DNA of 64,000 nucleotides from Arthrobacter sp. H16F315 (GTDB taxonomy: Bacteria; Actinomycetota; Actinomycetes; Actinomycetales; Micrococcaceae). The notes beneath the pieces were generated by a model that searched no databases, had not been told where the DNA came from, and saw only the letters and a list, made by a program, of their open reading frames with translations. The DNA is taken from the NCBI RefSeq assembly GCF_024124825.1, contig NZ_JAMXSS010000002.1:496001-560000 (forward strand), given 5' to 3'. Shown in pieces: positions 37,595-46,025 of the stretch. The position numbers were made by a program, and so were the translations under genes. Numbering within the stretch: position 1 is the first letter of the stretch; each line of letters begins with the position of its first letter.

Positions 37595-38416
37595 ATGCGT
37601 GACATCCAGGCGAAAATCATCGAAGAAATGGGCGTGCAGCCCCGGATCGATCCGGCCGGGGAGGTGCGCAAACGCGTCACGTTCCTCAAGGACTACCTGA
37701 AGGCGACCCACACCAAGGGATTCGTCCTCGGCATTTCCGGCGGACTGGATTCGTCCCTCGCCGGCCGGCTGGCCCAGCTCGCCGTCGAGGAGTTGGCGAC
37801 CGAAGGTGTGGATGCGAACTTCGTTGCCGTCCGCTTGCCCTACGGCGTGCAGCACGATGAAGACGACGCCCAGGCCGCCCTGGACTTCATCCAGGCCAAG
37901 ACCGAGTGGACATTTAATATCTCGGCCGCCGTGGATGGCTTCGAGGACGAATTCGAGAAGACCGTGGGCAACGGGATTTCCGACTTTCACAAGGGCAACA
38001 CGAAGGCGCGGACCCGCATGATCGCGCAATACGCCCTCGCCGGTGAGCACAACTACCTGGTGATCGGCACCGACCACGGCGCGGAGTCCGTGACCGGCTT
38101 CTTCACGAAGTACGGCGACGGCGGCGCCGACATCCTGCCGCTGTTCGGGCTGAACAAGCGCCAGAACAGGGCGCTCCTTGCCGAGCTCGGCGCCCCGGCG
38201 CGGATCTGGGAGAAGGTCCCCACGGCCGACCTCCTCGACGGCCAGCCCGGCCGCACCGACGAGGACGAGCTGGGCCTGAGCTACGACACGATCGACGACT
38301 ACCTCGAAGGCCGCGACATCCCGGTGGCAGCAGCCGAGCTGATCGAGCAGAAATACCTCCGCACCCGGCACAAACGAACCGTCCCGGTCACCATCTTCGA
38401 CACTTGGTGGAAATAG
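37595..38416 (+). CDS. nadE: ammonia-dependent NAD+ synthetase
   Basis: Last step of NAD synthesis, amidating deamido-NAD with ATP and ammonia. 273 residues, like E. coli NadE, without a glutaminase domain. ATP P-loop GISGGLDSS (46-54), [35 protein letters not shown], and [14 protein letters not shown] near the C-terminus. The ATG at 37595 (MRDIQAKI) is taken; the earlier in-frame start at 37568 would add nine residues with no family support. Confidence 0.96.
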   Translation: MRDIQAKIIEEMGVQPRIDPAGEVRKRVTFLKDYLKATHTKGFVLGISGGLDSSLAGRLAQLAVEELATEGVDANFVAVRLPYGVQHDEDDAQAALDFIQAKTEWTFNISAAVDGFEDEFEKTVGNGISDFHKGNTKARTRMIAQYALAGEHNYLVIGTDHGAESVTGFFTKYGDGGADILPLFGLNKRQNRALLAELGAPARIWEKVPTADLLDGQPGRTDEDELGLSYDTIDDYLEGRDIPVAAAELIEQKYLRTRHKRTVPVTIFDTWWK

Positions 38417-38449
38417 CCGCCCCAAGAACCCCTCCGCCCGGGCGCCGGC

Positions 38450-39226
38450 CTATTTGGCGCCCTGCAGCAGGGTGGAGATCCGGTGCGCCTCGTCCATCAG
38501 GAGGCGGCCCAGCATCCCCTGCCGCTCGGCACGGAAGCGCGGCTCGATGCCGGTAAGCGACAGCGCCCAGGCGGGCCGTCCGCGCTGGTCGAAGACCGCT
38601 GCCCCCATCCCCCAGCTGCCCTCCAGCACCAGCCCGGGGTTGACCGAATAACCGGCCTGCCGCGTCGTCGCGAGGTTCTCCCGGACCAGGGACCGGGTGT
38701 GGGCGGCCGCAAAGCTGCCGGCGTGCGCTGTCCAGTTGGCCAGCAGCTCTTCCTGCTCCGCCTCCGGCAGGAATGCCATGATGGCGGTCCCGGCGGAGGC
38801 GACCCCGATCGGGAAGCGGACGCCCTCGTGCAGCACAAAGGACCGAACCGGGAAGCTGCCCTCCTCCCGGAGCAGGCACACCGTCTCGGCACCGCGCCGG
38901 ATGGAGAAGAACGCGCTTTCGCCGGTCTCCTCTGCGAGCCGGCGCAGGCTGGGCCGGGCGATCTCCTCGAGCGGGAAGCGCGCCGACGCCACAGAGCCCA
39001 TCAGCAGGATCTCCGGACCCAGCACCCAGTTGCCGCTGACCGGGTCCTGGTCCAGCAAGCCCTCGGAGGCCAGAGAGGAGAGCAGCCGGTGCACGGTGGG
39101 GCGGGTGAGCCCGGATTCCCTGACGAGTTCAACGAGCGGGGATCCTTCCGGTTTCCGCCCGACAATACGCAGCAGGGAGGCGACGCGGCTGACGACTTGT
39201 GCGCCCTGGACCGGTAATGAAGTCAT
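38450..39226 (-). CDS. IclR-family transcriptional regulator
   Basis: A 258-residue regulator with an N-terminal winged helix (SPLVELVRESGLTRPTVHRLLSSLASEGLL) and a C-terminal effector-binding domain (ETVCLLREEGSFPVRSF, GTAIMAFLPEAEQEEL, GYSVNPGLVLEGSWGMGAAVFD). Divergent from the CoA-transferase operon, so the likely target is the 201-bp shared region, which contains repeated TCCA-N5-TGGA elements. PcaR/PcaU-type regulators of 3-oxoadipate genes belong to this family, so the effector could be a beta-ketoacid or aromatic acid. Confidence 0.92.
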   Translation of the reverse strand: MTSLPVQGAQVVSRVASLLRIVGRKPEGSPLVELVRESGLTRPTVHRLLSSLASEGLLDQDPVSGNWVLGPEILLMGSVASARFPLEEIARPSLRRLAEETGESAFFSIRRGAETVCLLREEGSFPVRSFVLHEGVRFPIGVASAGTAIMAFLPEAEQEELLANWTAHAGSFAAAHTRSLVRENLATTRQAGYSVNPGLVLEGSWGMGAAVFDQRGRPAWALSLTGIEPRFRAERQGMLGRLLMDEAHRISTLLQGAK

Positions 39227-39264
39227 CTTCTTCCTCAGGTTTTGTGTTCAATCGTCCTAAAGTA

Positions 39265-39397
39265 TCCATATTGTGGACAGTCATTAGCCTACCGTCCACA
39301 CTGTAAAAATGGCACTATGGAGGGCAAAATCATCCATTGACAGCCCCCTTTTTGGCACCGTAGGCTCCAACAGCAGAGGAACAGTCCACAAAGTGGA
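39265..39397. promoter_or_regulatory. candidate IclR operators: three TCCA-N5-TGGA elements
   Basis: TCCAtattgTGGA at 39265-39277, TCCAcactgTAAA at 39295-39307 (right half degenerate) and TCCAcaaagTGGA at 39385-39397, all in the region between the IclR start (39226) and the CoA-transferase start (39428). The first two are 30 bp apart. Repeats of one dyad in a divergent regulator-operon interval are the typical arrangement of an autoregulated control site. Confidence 0.5.
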
Positions 39398-39427
39398 TTG
39401 CGTCAACAGCTCAATGAGGAGATGCAA

Positions 39428-40159
39428 ATGTCAAAGCTGAAATCCGGCGCGGCAGCCGCGCTGCAGGACGTGCTGCGGGACGGCATGACGCTCGCCGTCG
39501 GAGGCTTTGGCCTCAGCGGCATCCCGGCCGACCTGATCGAGGCCGTACGCGATTCCGGTGTCAAGGGCCTCACAGTGGTCTCCAACAACATGGGCGTGGA
39601 CGGCAAGGGCCTCGGCATCCTGATTGAAGCCGGCCAGGTCCGCAAGGTCATCGCCTCCTACGTGGGCGAGAACAAGCTCTTCGCCGAGCAGTACCTCGCG
39701 GGCAAGCTGGAGGTCGAGTTCACCCCGCAGGGAACCCTCGCCGAGCGCCTCCGCGCCGGCGGCGCCGGCATCCCTGCCTTCTACACCAAGACCGGGGTCG
39801 GCACCCTCGTCGCCGAAGGCAAGCCGCTCGCCGAATTCGACGGCGAAACGTTCGTCCAGGAACGCGCCATCAAGGCCGACGTCGCCCTGGTCCACGCCCA
39901 CACCGCCGACACCGACGGCAACCTGATCTACCGCTACACCGCCCAGAACTTCAACCCGGTGGTCGCGACGGCGGGTGCCGTGACCGTCGCGGAGGCCGAG
40001 GTAATCGTTGAACCCGGCGCGCTCGACCCCAACCACATCGTGACGCCCGGCGTTTTTGTCCAGCGCCTCGTCCGGGCCAACGCCCGGGTCAAGGACATCG
40101 AACAGCGCACGGTCCGTCCCCGTGCTGAAGCGGCCGACGCCGCATCCGTGCCGGCCTAA
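39428..40159 (+). CDS. 3-oxoacid CoA-transferase subunit A
   Basis: Alpha subunit of a succinyl-CoA:3-oxoacid (SCOT) or 3-oxoadipate (PcaI) CoA-transferase, 243 residues from the ATG at 39428 with GAGGAG at 39416-39421; an ATG at 39422 is also in frame. Family motifs: [51 protein letters not shown] and [21 protein letters not shown]. It transfers CoA from succinyl-CoA to a beta-ketoacid. The PcaI and ScoA types cannot be told apart by eye. First gene of the operon, controlled presumably by the divergent IclR. Confidence 0.9.
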   Translation: MSKLKSGAAAALQDVLRDGMTLAVGGFGLSGIPADLIEAVRDSGVKGLTVVSNNMGVDGKGLGILIEAGQVRKVIASYVGENKLFAEQYLAGKLEVEFTPQGTLAERLRAGGAGIPAFYTKTGVGTLVAEGKPLAEFDGETFVQERAIKADVALVHAHTADTDGNLIYRYTAQNFNPVVATAGAVTVAEAEVIVEPGALDPNHIVTPGVFVQRLVRANARVKDIEQRTVRPRAEAADAASVPA

Positions 40160-40191
40160 GCGCCGCCCCTACTTTCTTCAGGAGAATCATC

Positions 40192-40878
40192 ATGGCTTGG
40201 ACCCGGAATGAAATGGCTGCCATCGCGGCCGAAGAACTCAACGACGGCGACTACGTCAACCTTGGCATCGGCATCCCCACGCTGGTCGCCAACAACCTGC
40301 GTGAGGGCGTCCGCGTTGTCCTGCAGAGCGAGAACGGCCTGCTTGGCATGGGCCCGTTCCCCTACGAAGGCGAGGAGGACGCGGACCTCATCAACGCCGG
40401 CAAGCAGACCGTCACGGTCCAGCCGGGCGGCAGCATCTTCGACTCCGCAGCATCCTTCGGCATGATCCGCGGCGGGCACGTCAAGGTCGCGATCCTCGGC
40501 GCCATGCAGGTTTCCGGCGGCGGCGACCTCGCCAACTGGACCATCCCCGGCAAAATGGTCAAGGGCATGGGCGGCGCCATGGACCTCGTTGCCGGCACCC
40601 CGCGCGTTGTGGTCCTCACCGAGCACAACGCCAAGGACGGCACCGCCAAGATTGTCAGGGAATGCACCCTGCCGCTGACCGGCCTGAGCTGCGTTGACCG
40701 CATCATCAGCGACCTCGCCGTGTTTGACCTTGAAAAGGTCGACGGCGGACGGAAGCTCACGCTCACCCGCCTCGCCCCGGGCGTCACTGTCGAGGAAATC
40801 CGCGAAAAGACGGAAGCCGATTTCGACGTCGCGCCCTCCGTCGACACAACCCCCACCCTTGAAGGAGCCACAGCATGA
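40192..40878 (+). CDS. 3-oxoacid CoA-transferase subunit B
   Basis: Beta subunit, 228 residues, carrying the catalytic Glu47 in [10 protein letters not shown] that forms the CoA thioester intermediate. The N-terminus [16 protein letters not shown] and the [29 protein letters not shown] block are family signatures. 32 bp after the A subunit; its stop overlaps the thiolase start (ATGA). Confidence 0.93.
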   Translation: MAWTRNEMAAIAAEELNDGDYVNLGIGIPTLVANNLREGVRVVLQSENGLLGMGPFPYEGEEDADLINAGKQTVTVQPGGSIFDSAASFGMIRGGHVKVAILGAMQVSGGGDLANWTIPGKMVKGMGGAMDLVAGTPRVVVLTEHNAKDGTAKIVRECTLPLTGLSCVDRIISDLAVFDLEKVDGGRKLTLTRLAPGVTVEEIREKTEADFDVAPSVDTTPTLEGATA

Positions 40879-42059
40879 GCCTGCGCGAACAGTTCGGCAA
40901 AGATGTCCTGCTGACCGGCTGGGGACACAGCCGCTTCGGCAAGCTCACGGACGAGACCCTCGAGTCCCTGATCGTGCAGGTCGCCACGGAGGCGATCGCC
41001 AACGCCGGGATCGAGCCGGGCCAGATCGACGAGATCTACCTCGGACAGTTCAACTCCGGCATGATGCCGCTGGCCTTCCCGTCCTCGCTGGCGCTGCAGG
41101 TCTCGGAGCAGCTGGCCAACGTCCCGTCCACCCGGGTCGAGAACGCCTGTGCCTCCGGGTCGGCCGCGTTCCAGCAGGGCACCAAATCGCTGCTGGCCGG
41201 CACCGCGAAAACCGTCCTGGTGATCGGCGCCGAGAAGATGACCCACGCCGGGGCCGACGTGGTCGGTGCCGCCCTGCTCGGCGCAGACTACGACATGGCC
41301 GGTAAAGCCTCCAGCACCGGCTTCACCGGGCTGTTTGCCGAGGTGGCCAAGCATTACGAGAAGCGCTACGGACCGATCTCGGACGTGCTGGGCACCATCG
41401 CCGCGAAGAACCACCGCAATGGCGTCGACAACCCCTACGCCCAGCTCCGCAAGGACCTCGGCGAGGAGTTCTGCCGGACCGTTTCGGACAAGAACCCGAT
41501 GGTCGCCGACCCGCTGCGCCGCACCGACTGCTCGCCCGTGTCCGACGGCGCCGCCGCCGTCGTGCTGAGCGTCGCCCCCACCGGCGGGGCCACTGCCCCG
41601 GTCCGGCTCGCCGGGTTCGGCCAGGCCAACGATTTCTTCCCGGCCGAGCGCCGCGATCCCACCGCCTTCGCCGCGACGCGGGTCTCCTGGCAGCGCGCGC
41701 TGGGGATGGCCGGCGTCGGGCTGGAGGATCTGGACTTCGCTGAGGTGCATGACTGCTTCACCATCGCCGAGCTGCTGATGTACGAGGCCATGGGACTGAC
41801 CGAACCGGGCCAGGGCTCGCGCGCTATTGAGGAAGGCTGGGTCTTCAAGGACGGCAAGCTGCCCATCAACGTCTCCGGCGGCCTCAAGGCCAAGGGCCAC
41901 CCTGTGGGCGCCACCGGCGTCTCGCAGCACGTCATCGCGGCGATGCAGCTCACCGGCACCGCCGGCGGCATGCAGCTGCCCATCGCCCGCCGCGCCGCCG
42001 TGCAGAACATGGGCGGCGTCGGCATCGCCAACTACGTCAGCGTGCTTGAAGCGCTCTGA
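40875..42059 (+). CDS. SCP2-type thiolase (acetyl-CoA C-acyltransferase-like)
   Basis: A 394-residue thiolase-fold enzyme. The nucleophile Cys92 is in [20 protein letters not shown] replaces the classical thiolase His region, and GHPVGATG is the C-terminal His motif; the second Cys of classical thiolases (CxGGG) is replaced by NMGGVG, as in SCP2-type thiolases. It should cleave a beta-ketoacyl-CoA to acetyl-CoA and an acyl-CoA. With the CoA-transferase it makes a two-step conversion of a free beta-ketoacid (acetoacetate, 3-oxoadipate or another). It is not of the PcaF subtype. Confidence 0.9.
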   Translation: MSLREQFGKDVLLTGWGHSRFGKLTDETLESLIVQVATEAIANAGIEPGQIDEIYLGQFNSGMMPLAFPSSLALQVSEQLANVPSTRVENACASGSAAFQQGTKSLLAGTAKTVLVIGAEKMTHAGADVVGAALLGADYDMAGKASSTGFTGLFAEVAKHYEKRYGPISDVLGTIAAKNHRNGVDNPYAQLRKDLGEEFCRTVSDKNPMVADPLRRTDCSPVSDGAAAVVLSVAPTGGATAPVRLAGFGQANDFFPAERRDPTAFAATRVSWQRALGMAGVGLEDLDFAEVHDCFTIAELLMYEAMGLTEPGQGSRAIEEGWVFKDGKLPINVSGGLKAKGHPVGATGVSQHVIAAMQLTGTAGGMQLPIARRAAVQNMGGVGIANYVSVLEAL

Positions 42060-42060
42060 C

Positions 42061-42125
42061 GCCAACGCGGGTCAGATACAGCCGATGCCGGGCGTCGGAA
42101 TGGGCCGTATCTGACCCGCGTTGGC
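42061..42125 (+). terminator. very long terminator hairpin after thiolase gene
   Basis: A 23-bp stem (42061-42083 with 42103-42125, one G-T wobble) begins two bases after the thiolase stop. The loop can itself form a short stem (ccgatgcc with ggcgtcgg). No T-tract. It ends about 140 bp before the next gene start. Confidence 0.8.
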
Positions 42126-42266
42126 AGAGCTGCCGGCGCTCGGGAGCCTGGGACCCGCACGGAGGAGTTGCCAAGGGTCACACCTGTCTTAGGCGCCGCC
42201 GTTCCCATAGAATCTCAGAGGGCCAAATGCATTCCCGGCGACCGCCGGACCACAAGGAGGTGGCGG

Positions 42267-45069
42267 ATGCCGACAGGACCACCCAGTGCGTCAAGCAAGT
42301 TCCGCGCGCCCGAGCCGGTTGGCCAGTGGGTCCACCGCACGAGACTGACTGAGATGCTCCACTCGGACCGGAAACGGCGGCTCGCGTTGATCCATGCCCC
42401 GGCCGGATTTGGCAAGTCAACCCTTGCCGCCCAATGGATGGAATTCCTCGCGGCCCAGGACCTCGTCACCGTCTGGCTGTCCCTGGACCGCGATGACAAC
42501 AACACCATCTGGTTCCTGTCACATCTGCTTCAGGCAATCCGCAAAGCCCGTCCCGGACTTGACGAGGAATTGCAGCAATTACTGGAGGAGCGGCCCGACG
42601 ACGCCGAGCACTATGTGGTTCCCGCGCTCATCAACGCCATCGATGAGGGCGGCCAGGACATCGTCATAACCCTGGATGACTGGCACCTGGTCACGGAGCC
42701 CAGGACCAGGGCGGTAGTGGAACGGCTGCTCGAAGCCGGCGGCTCGCATCTGTCCTTCATCATCACCAGCCGCAACCGCTCGGGCCTGCCACTGGGGCGG
42801 CTGATGGTGCGGGACCAGCTGATCGAGGTGGACGCCGTCGCCTTGAGGTTTGATGAAAACGAGTCCCAGGACTTCCTGGTCGGGATCAACCGGCTCGATC
42901 TGGATGCGGGAGACCTGGCTAGCCTCCACCGGACGACTGAGGGCTGGATCGCCGCGCTGCAACTGGTTTCCCTGTCCCTCAGGGACCACCGCGGGGCCTC
43001 AGACCTGATTGAACGGCTCTCCGGCAGGCACGCGTCCATTGGTGAGTATCTCGCCGAAAACGTCCTCGACACCTTGGACCCCGAAACACTGGATTTCCTC
43101 CTGATGACCTCGGTTCCGGAACGCCTCTGCGCGGGGCTGGCGTCCGCGCTCTCAGGGGTGGAACTGGGCCAGGCCATGCTGGAGAAGATCCAGGCGCAGG
43201 ATCTTTTCCTGCAGCCGCTCGACGACGACGGCACGTGGTACCGCTATCACCACCTGTTTGAGGACTACCTGCGCCGCCGCCTGGAGCGCGACTACCCGGG
43301 CCGGACCGGGGAACTGAACCTGGTCGCTGCCCGCTGGTATTCGGAAAACGGATTCCCCAGCGACGCTGTGGACCATGCCCTCGCCGCCGGGGACGTTGAG
43401 CTCGCCGTGGAAATCGTCGAACTCCGCGCGATGTGGCTGGTGGAGCACTCGAGCATGTCGACCCTGCTGGCACTCGTCAGCAAGATCCCGGCCGACCATG
43501 CGGCCGGCCAGGCCCGGCTCCAGACGGCAATAGCCTGGGCCCATACACTGCTGAACCAATCCGGGGCGGCGCAGAGGGCCTTGAACCTGGCCGAAAGCGT
43601 GATGCCCGCGGATGCGACGCTGACCGAACACGACCGTTTTGAACTGGGCGTCGAAGGGCTCGTGGTTCAAAGCTGCATCGACATGTACGGCGACAGAGTA
43701 AACCACGTGGATGAACTGGACGGGAAGTGCTTCGCCCAGGCCAACCTGCTCAGGCCCTGGATCGTCTCGGTGGCAGCGAACGTGTCAACGTTCAAGAAGA
43801 TCCACGACGGCGATTACCGTCTCGCCCTGGAGCAACAGCGCTGGGCCGCGAAGTTCCACGGCCTCACCTCGGGCCCCTTCAGCGGAGTGTATGGACACTG
43901 TTTTTCCGGTCTTGCCGCCTACGCCCTGCTTGATCTGGACCGCGTGGACCAGCACTTCACAGCGGCCGTGGAGCTCGGCCGGCGCAAGGCTGGACGATAC
44001 TCACATGCAGCGCGGCTGGCGGGAGCGATGATGGGCCAGCTCCTTTATGAACGCGGCGAACTCGACAAAGCGGAGAAGTTGCTGGAAGAAACCCGCGAGC
44101 TGGGTTCCGAAGGCGGGGTGGTGGACTTTATGGTGTCCACATACGCCACGCTGGCAAGAATAAAGGCACTCCGGGGGACACCCCACGGGCCCGGGAAATA
44201 CTCGACGAAGGCGATCTGGTGGCCGACAGCCTCGGCCTTGACCGGCTTAGGCTGGTCATGAATCTGGAACGCGTGCAGTTGGGAATCGGCCCCCGGGCGA
44301 TCGACGCCGAACCATACCGTGCCCTACCGGGCGCGGCAGCTGTCCGGGAACCGGCGGACATCACCGGACCACGGCTGGAAGGGCTGGCCGAGGCCAAGGC
44401 CCAGATCCAGCTGGCCACGCAGTTGCGATCCGCCATGGCTGACGCCGGTCACGGGAGCCAGGATTCCCCGGGAAAATCGGACACGGTGACCGGCGCCCGC
44501 CGCCTGCTGGCGCGGGCCGCCGCCTACTTGGGGCCGCGGGCAGAACTTAATGCCCGTATCCTACTGGCGGCCGCGCTTGAACAGGCGGGGAACCGAAAGG
44601 AAGCGGAATCGACGCTATGGCCTGCCCTGGAGACGTGTTCCCGGCTGAGCCTCGTCCGGCCCGTCCTCGATGGCGGCCCAAGCTGCCTGGAACTGGTGCG
44701 GGCCACTTCGGCCAGGCTGCGACGCGAGCCCGCCCCGGAGGTGGGCAGCCCCGAACTGCCGCGTTTCCTCAGCATCCTCATCCGGTTGGAAGCCCAGGCC
44801 AGGACCAACCGGGATGCAGGGTGGTCAGCGGAGCCGGTCCCTCCCCCGGCACGGGCACCACTGTTCCGGAACCGGGCTTGTCACAACGCGAACAGATGAT
44901 CCTGCGCCTCGTCGAGAAGGAACGGTCCAACCGCGAAATCGCCCAGGAGCTGCATCTGGGCATCAACACCGTCAAGTGGTATCTCAAGAGCCTGTTCAAC
45001 GCTCTGGGCGTCAGTGACCGAAGGGCCTGCGTCACAGAGGCCCGACGGCGGCACCTGCTGCCCAAGTAA
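42267..45069 (+). CDS. LuxR-family large ATP-binding regulator, MalT-like (two apparent frameshifts)
   Basis: MalT/LAL-type regulator, about 934 residues when two one-base losses are repaired. The ATG at 42267 follows AAGGAGG; earlier in-frame TTG starts are unlikely. Walker A is APAGFGKST (Lys50), Walker B is ITLDDWHLV, then a winged-helix and TPR-like middle (VDHALAAGDVELAVEIVE, YRLALEQQRWAAKFHG) and a C-terminal LuxR HTH (LSQREQMILRLVEKERSNRE, HLGINTVKWYLKSLF). The frame is lost at the GGGGG of 44173-44177 and again at the CCCCC of 44843-44847; adding one base at each gives continuous sequence to LLPK. Placed tail to tail with the carboxylase operon and downstream of the CoA-transferase operon, it could regulate either; inferred from position. 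Confidence 0.82.
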
Positions 45070-45080
45070 CCAGGGGGCCA

Positions 45081-45902
45081 TTACCCCAGGGTTTCCAGCC
45101 TGGCCAGAACGCCCTCCGGAGAAGCCGCGCTGGGGATGTCGCCCAGGTAGAAGTCCCCGGCCGGGAGTTCCACGTCCGTCTCCAGCCAGAACCCGGCAGG
45201 AATATAGGCGCCAACCGCGGTGTCCCCGTGCAGTCGCGCCTGGTCGTCGTCGAGCTGCCCCAGCGTCCACCGGTAGTTGCTGGCCAGATTGGCAATCGGA
45301 GTGTAGGCCTCCAGCGGAACGTGCACGCCGCGGGACGCGCCTGCAGCCGTTCGGTTATCCAGCAGAAGTCCCGCGACGGGCAGCGCCGCGAACGCCCGGA
45401 GCCAGTCACTCACATACATGGAGGCATTCTCGGCGTTGTCGGCGTCGAGGTCGGTGGTGCCGTCCGCGCCCGAGAAGTGGTGCGTTCCGGTGAGCCAGGC
45501 CATCGGCGACGGGATGCGCAGCACCACAGGCTGGCGGGCTGTCTTGGTGAACACAGTAACGAAGTCCAGCACCGCGCGGTTGAGGTCGTCGTCGCCCAGC
45601 AACGTCCGCAGCGCGAAACCTGTCCGGGATCTGGCCGCCATGCCGGACTCGAGCCCGGTGTTGCCGGTGGTCAAATGACCGTACAGCCGGTTCAGGTCCA
45701 GGAGCGCGACGTCCGGCCGGAGCAGCCCCTGTGCCTGGGCAAAGAATGCCGCGTAGGCAGTGGCGTTGTCCCAGGGGACAGGCCGGCCACGAAGAATGAC
45801 GGAGGCTGCGTACTCGTGGTGGTCAAAGACCACGGCTTTCGGCCGCCCCGACGGAGGGCAGGCAACAACGTTGGCGAGGGTGGTGGCAGTGGAAGTAGTC
45901 AT
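45081..45902 (-). CDS. hypothetical protein, candidate extra subunit of the ketone carboxylase operon
   Basis: A 273-residue (about 29 kDa) cytosolic protein with no recognised domain. Start is the ATG at 45902 with GGAG about 9 nt upstream; an ATG at 45917 is in frame. Contents include AVVFDHHEYAASVIL, LRPDVALLDLNRLYGHL, PVVLRIPSPMAWLTGTHHFSG, ALPVAGLLLDNRTAAGASRG and SNYRWTLGQLDDDQ. It is the fifth gene after two HyuA-like, one gamma-like and one HyuB-like gene. Acetophenone carboxylase (Apc) of Aromatoleum has a fifth, roughly 34-kDa subunit needed for activity, and this gene holds the same position; I did not compare sequences. A hairpin separates it from the fourth gene. Confidence 0.5.
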   Translation of the reverse strand: MTTSTATTLANVVACPPSGRPKAVVFDHHEYAASVILRGRPVPWDNATAYAAFFAQAQGLLRPDVALLDLNRLYGHLTTGNTGLESGMAARSRTGFALRTLLGDDDLNRAVLDFVTVFTKTARQPVVLRIPSPMAWLTGTHHFSGADGTTDLDADNAENASMYVSDWLRAFAALPVAGLLLDNRTAAGASRGVHVPLEAYTPIANLASNYRWTLGQLDDDQARLHGDTAVGAYIPAGFWLETDVELPAGDFYLGDIPSAASPEGVLARLETLG

Positions 45903-45934
45903 GACGTCTTTCTCCATACTTTGGCGAATAAAGG

Positions 45935-45981
45935 CCTTCAGCGCCGCACCGTCCTGGCTGGGGAGGATGCGGCGCTGAAGG
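45935..45981 (-). terminator. intercistronic hairpin before the last carboxylase-operon gene
   Basis: A perfect 14-bp stem (45935-45948 with 45968-45981) and a 19-nt loop in the 123-bp gap between the HyuB-like gene (ends 46026) and the 273-residue gene. It could partly terminate, or stabilise the upstream message and set subunit ratios. Confidence 0.55.
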
Positions 45982-46025
45982 GTTCGTGAATTGCTGCGTC
46001 CCGGGCCGGGACGTGCCGTAGCGGG

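Noticed and set aside
39428..42059. Firm assignment as pcaIJF of the 3-oxoadipate pathway
   Set aside because: The thiolase is SCP2-type and no other pca gene is near, so the specific pathway name is not supported.
40362..42065. 567-residue open frame opposite the CoA-transferase B and thiolase genes
   Set aside because: Antisense shadow; the plus-strand genes have intact active sites.
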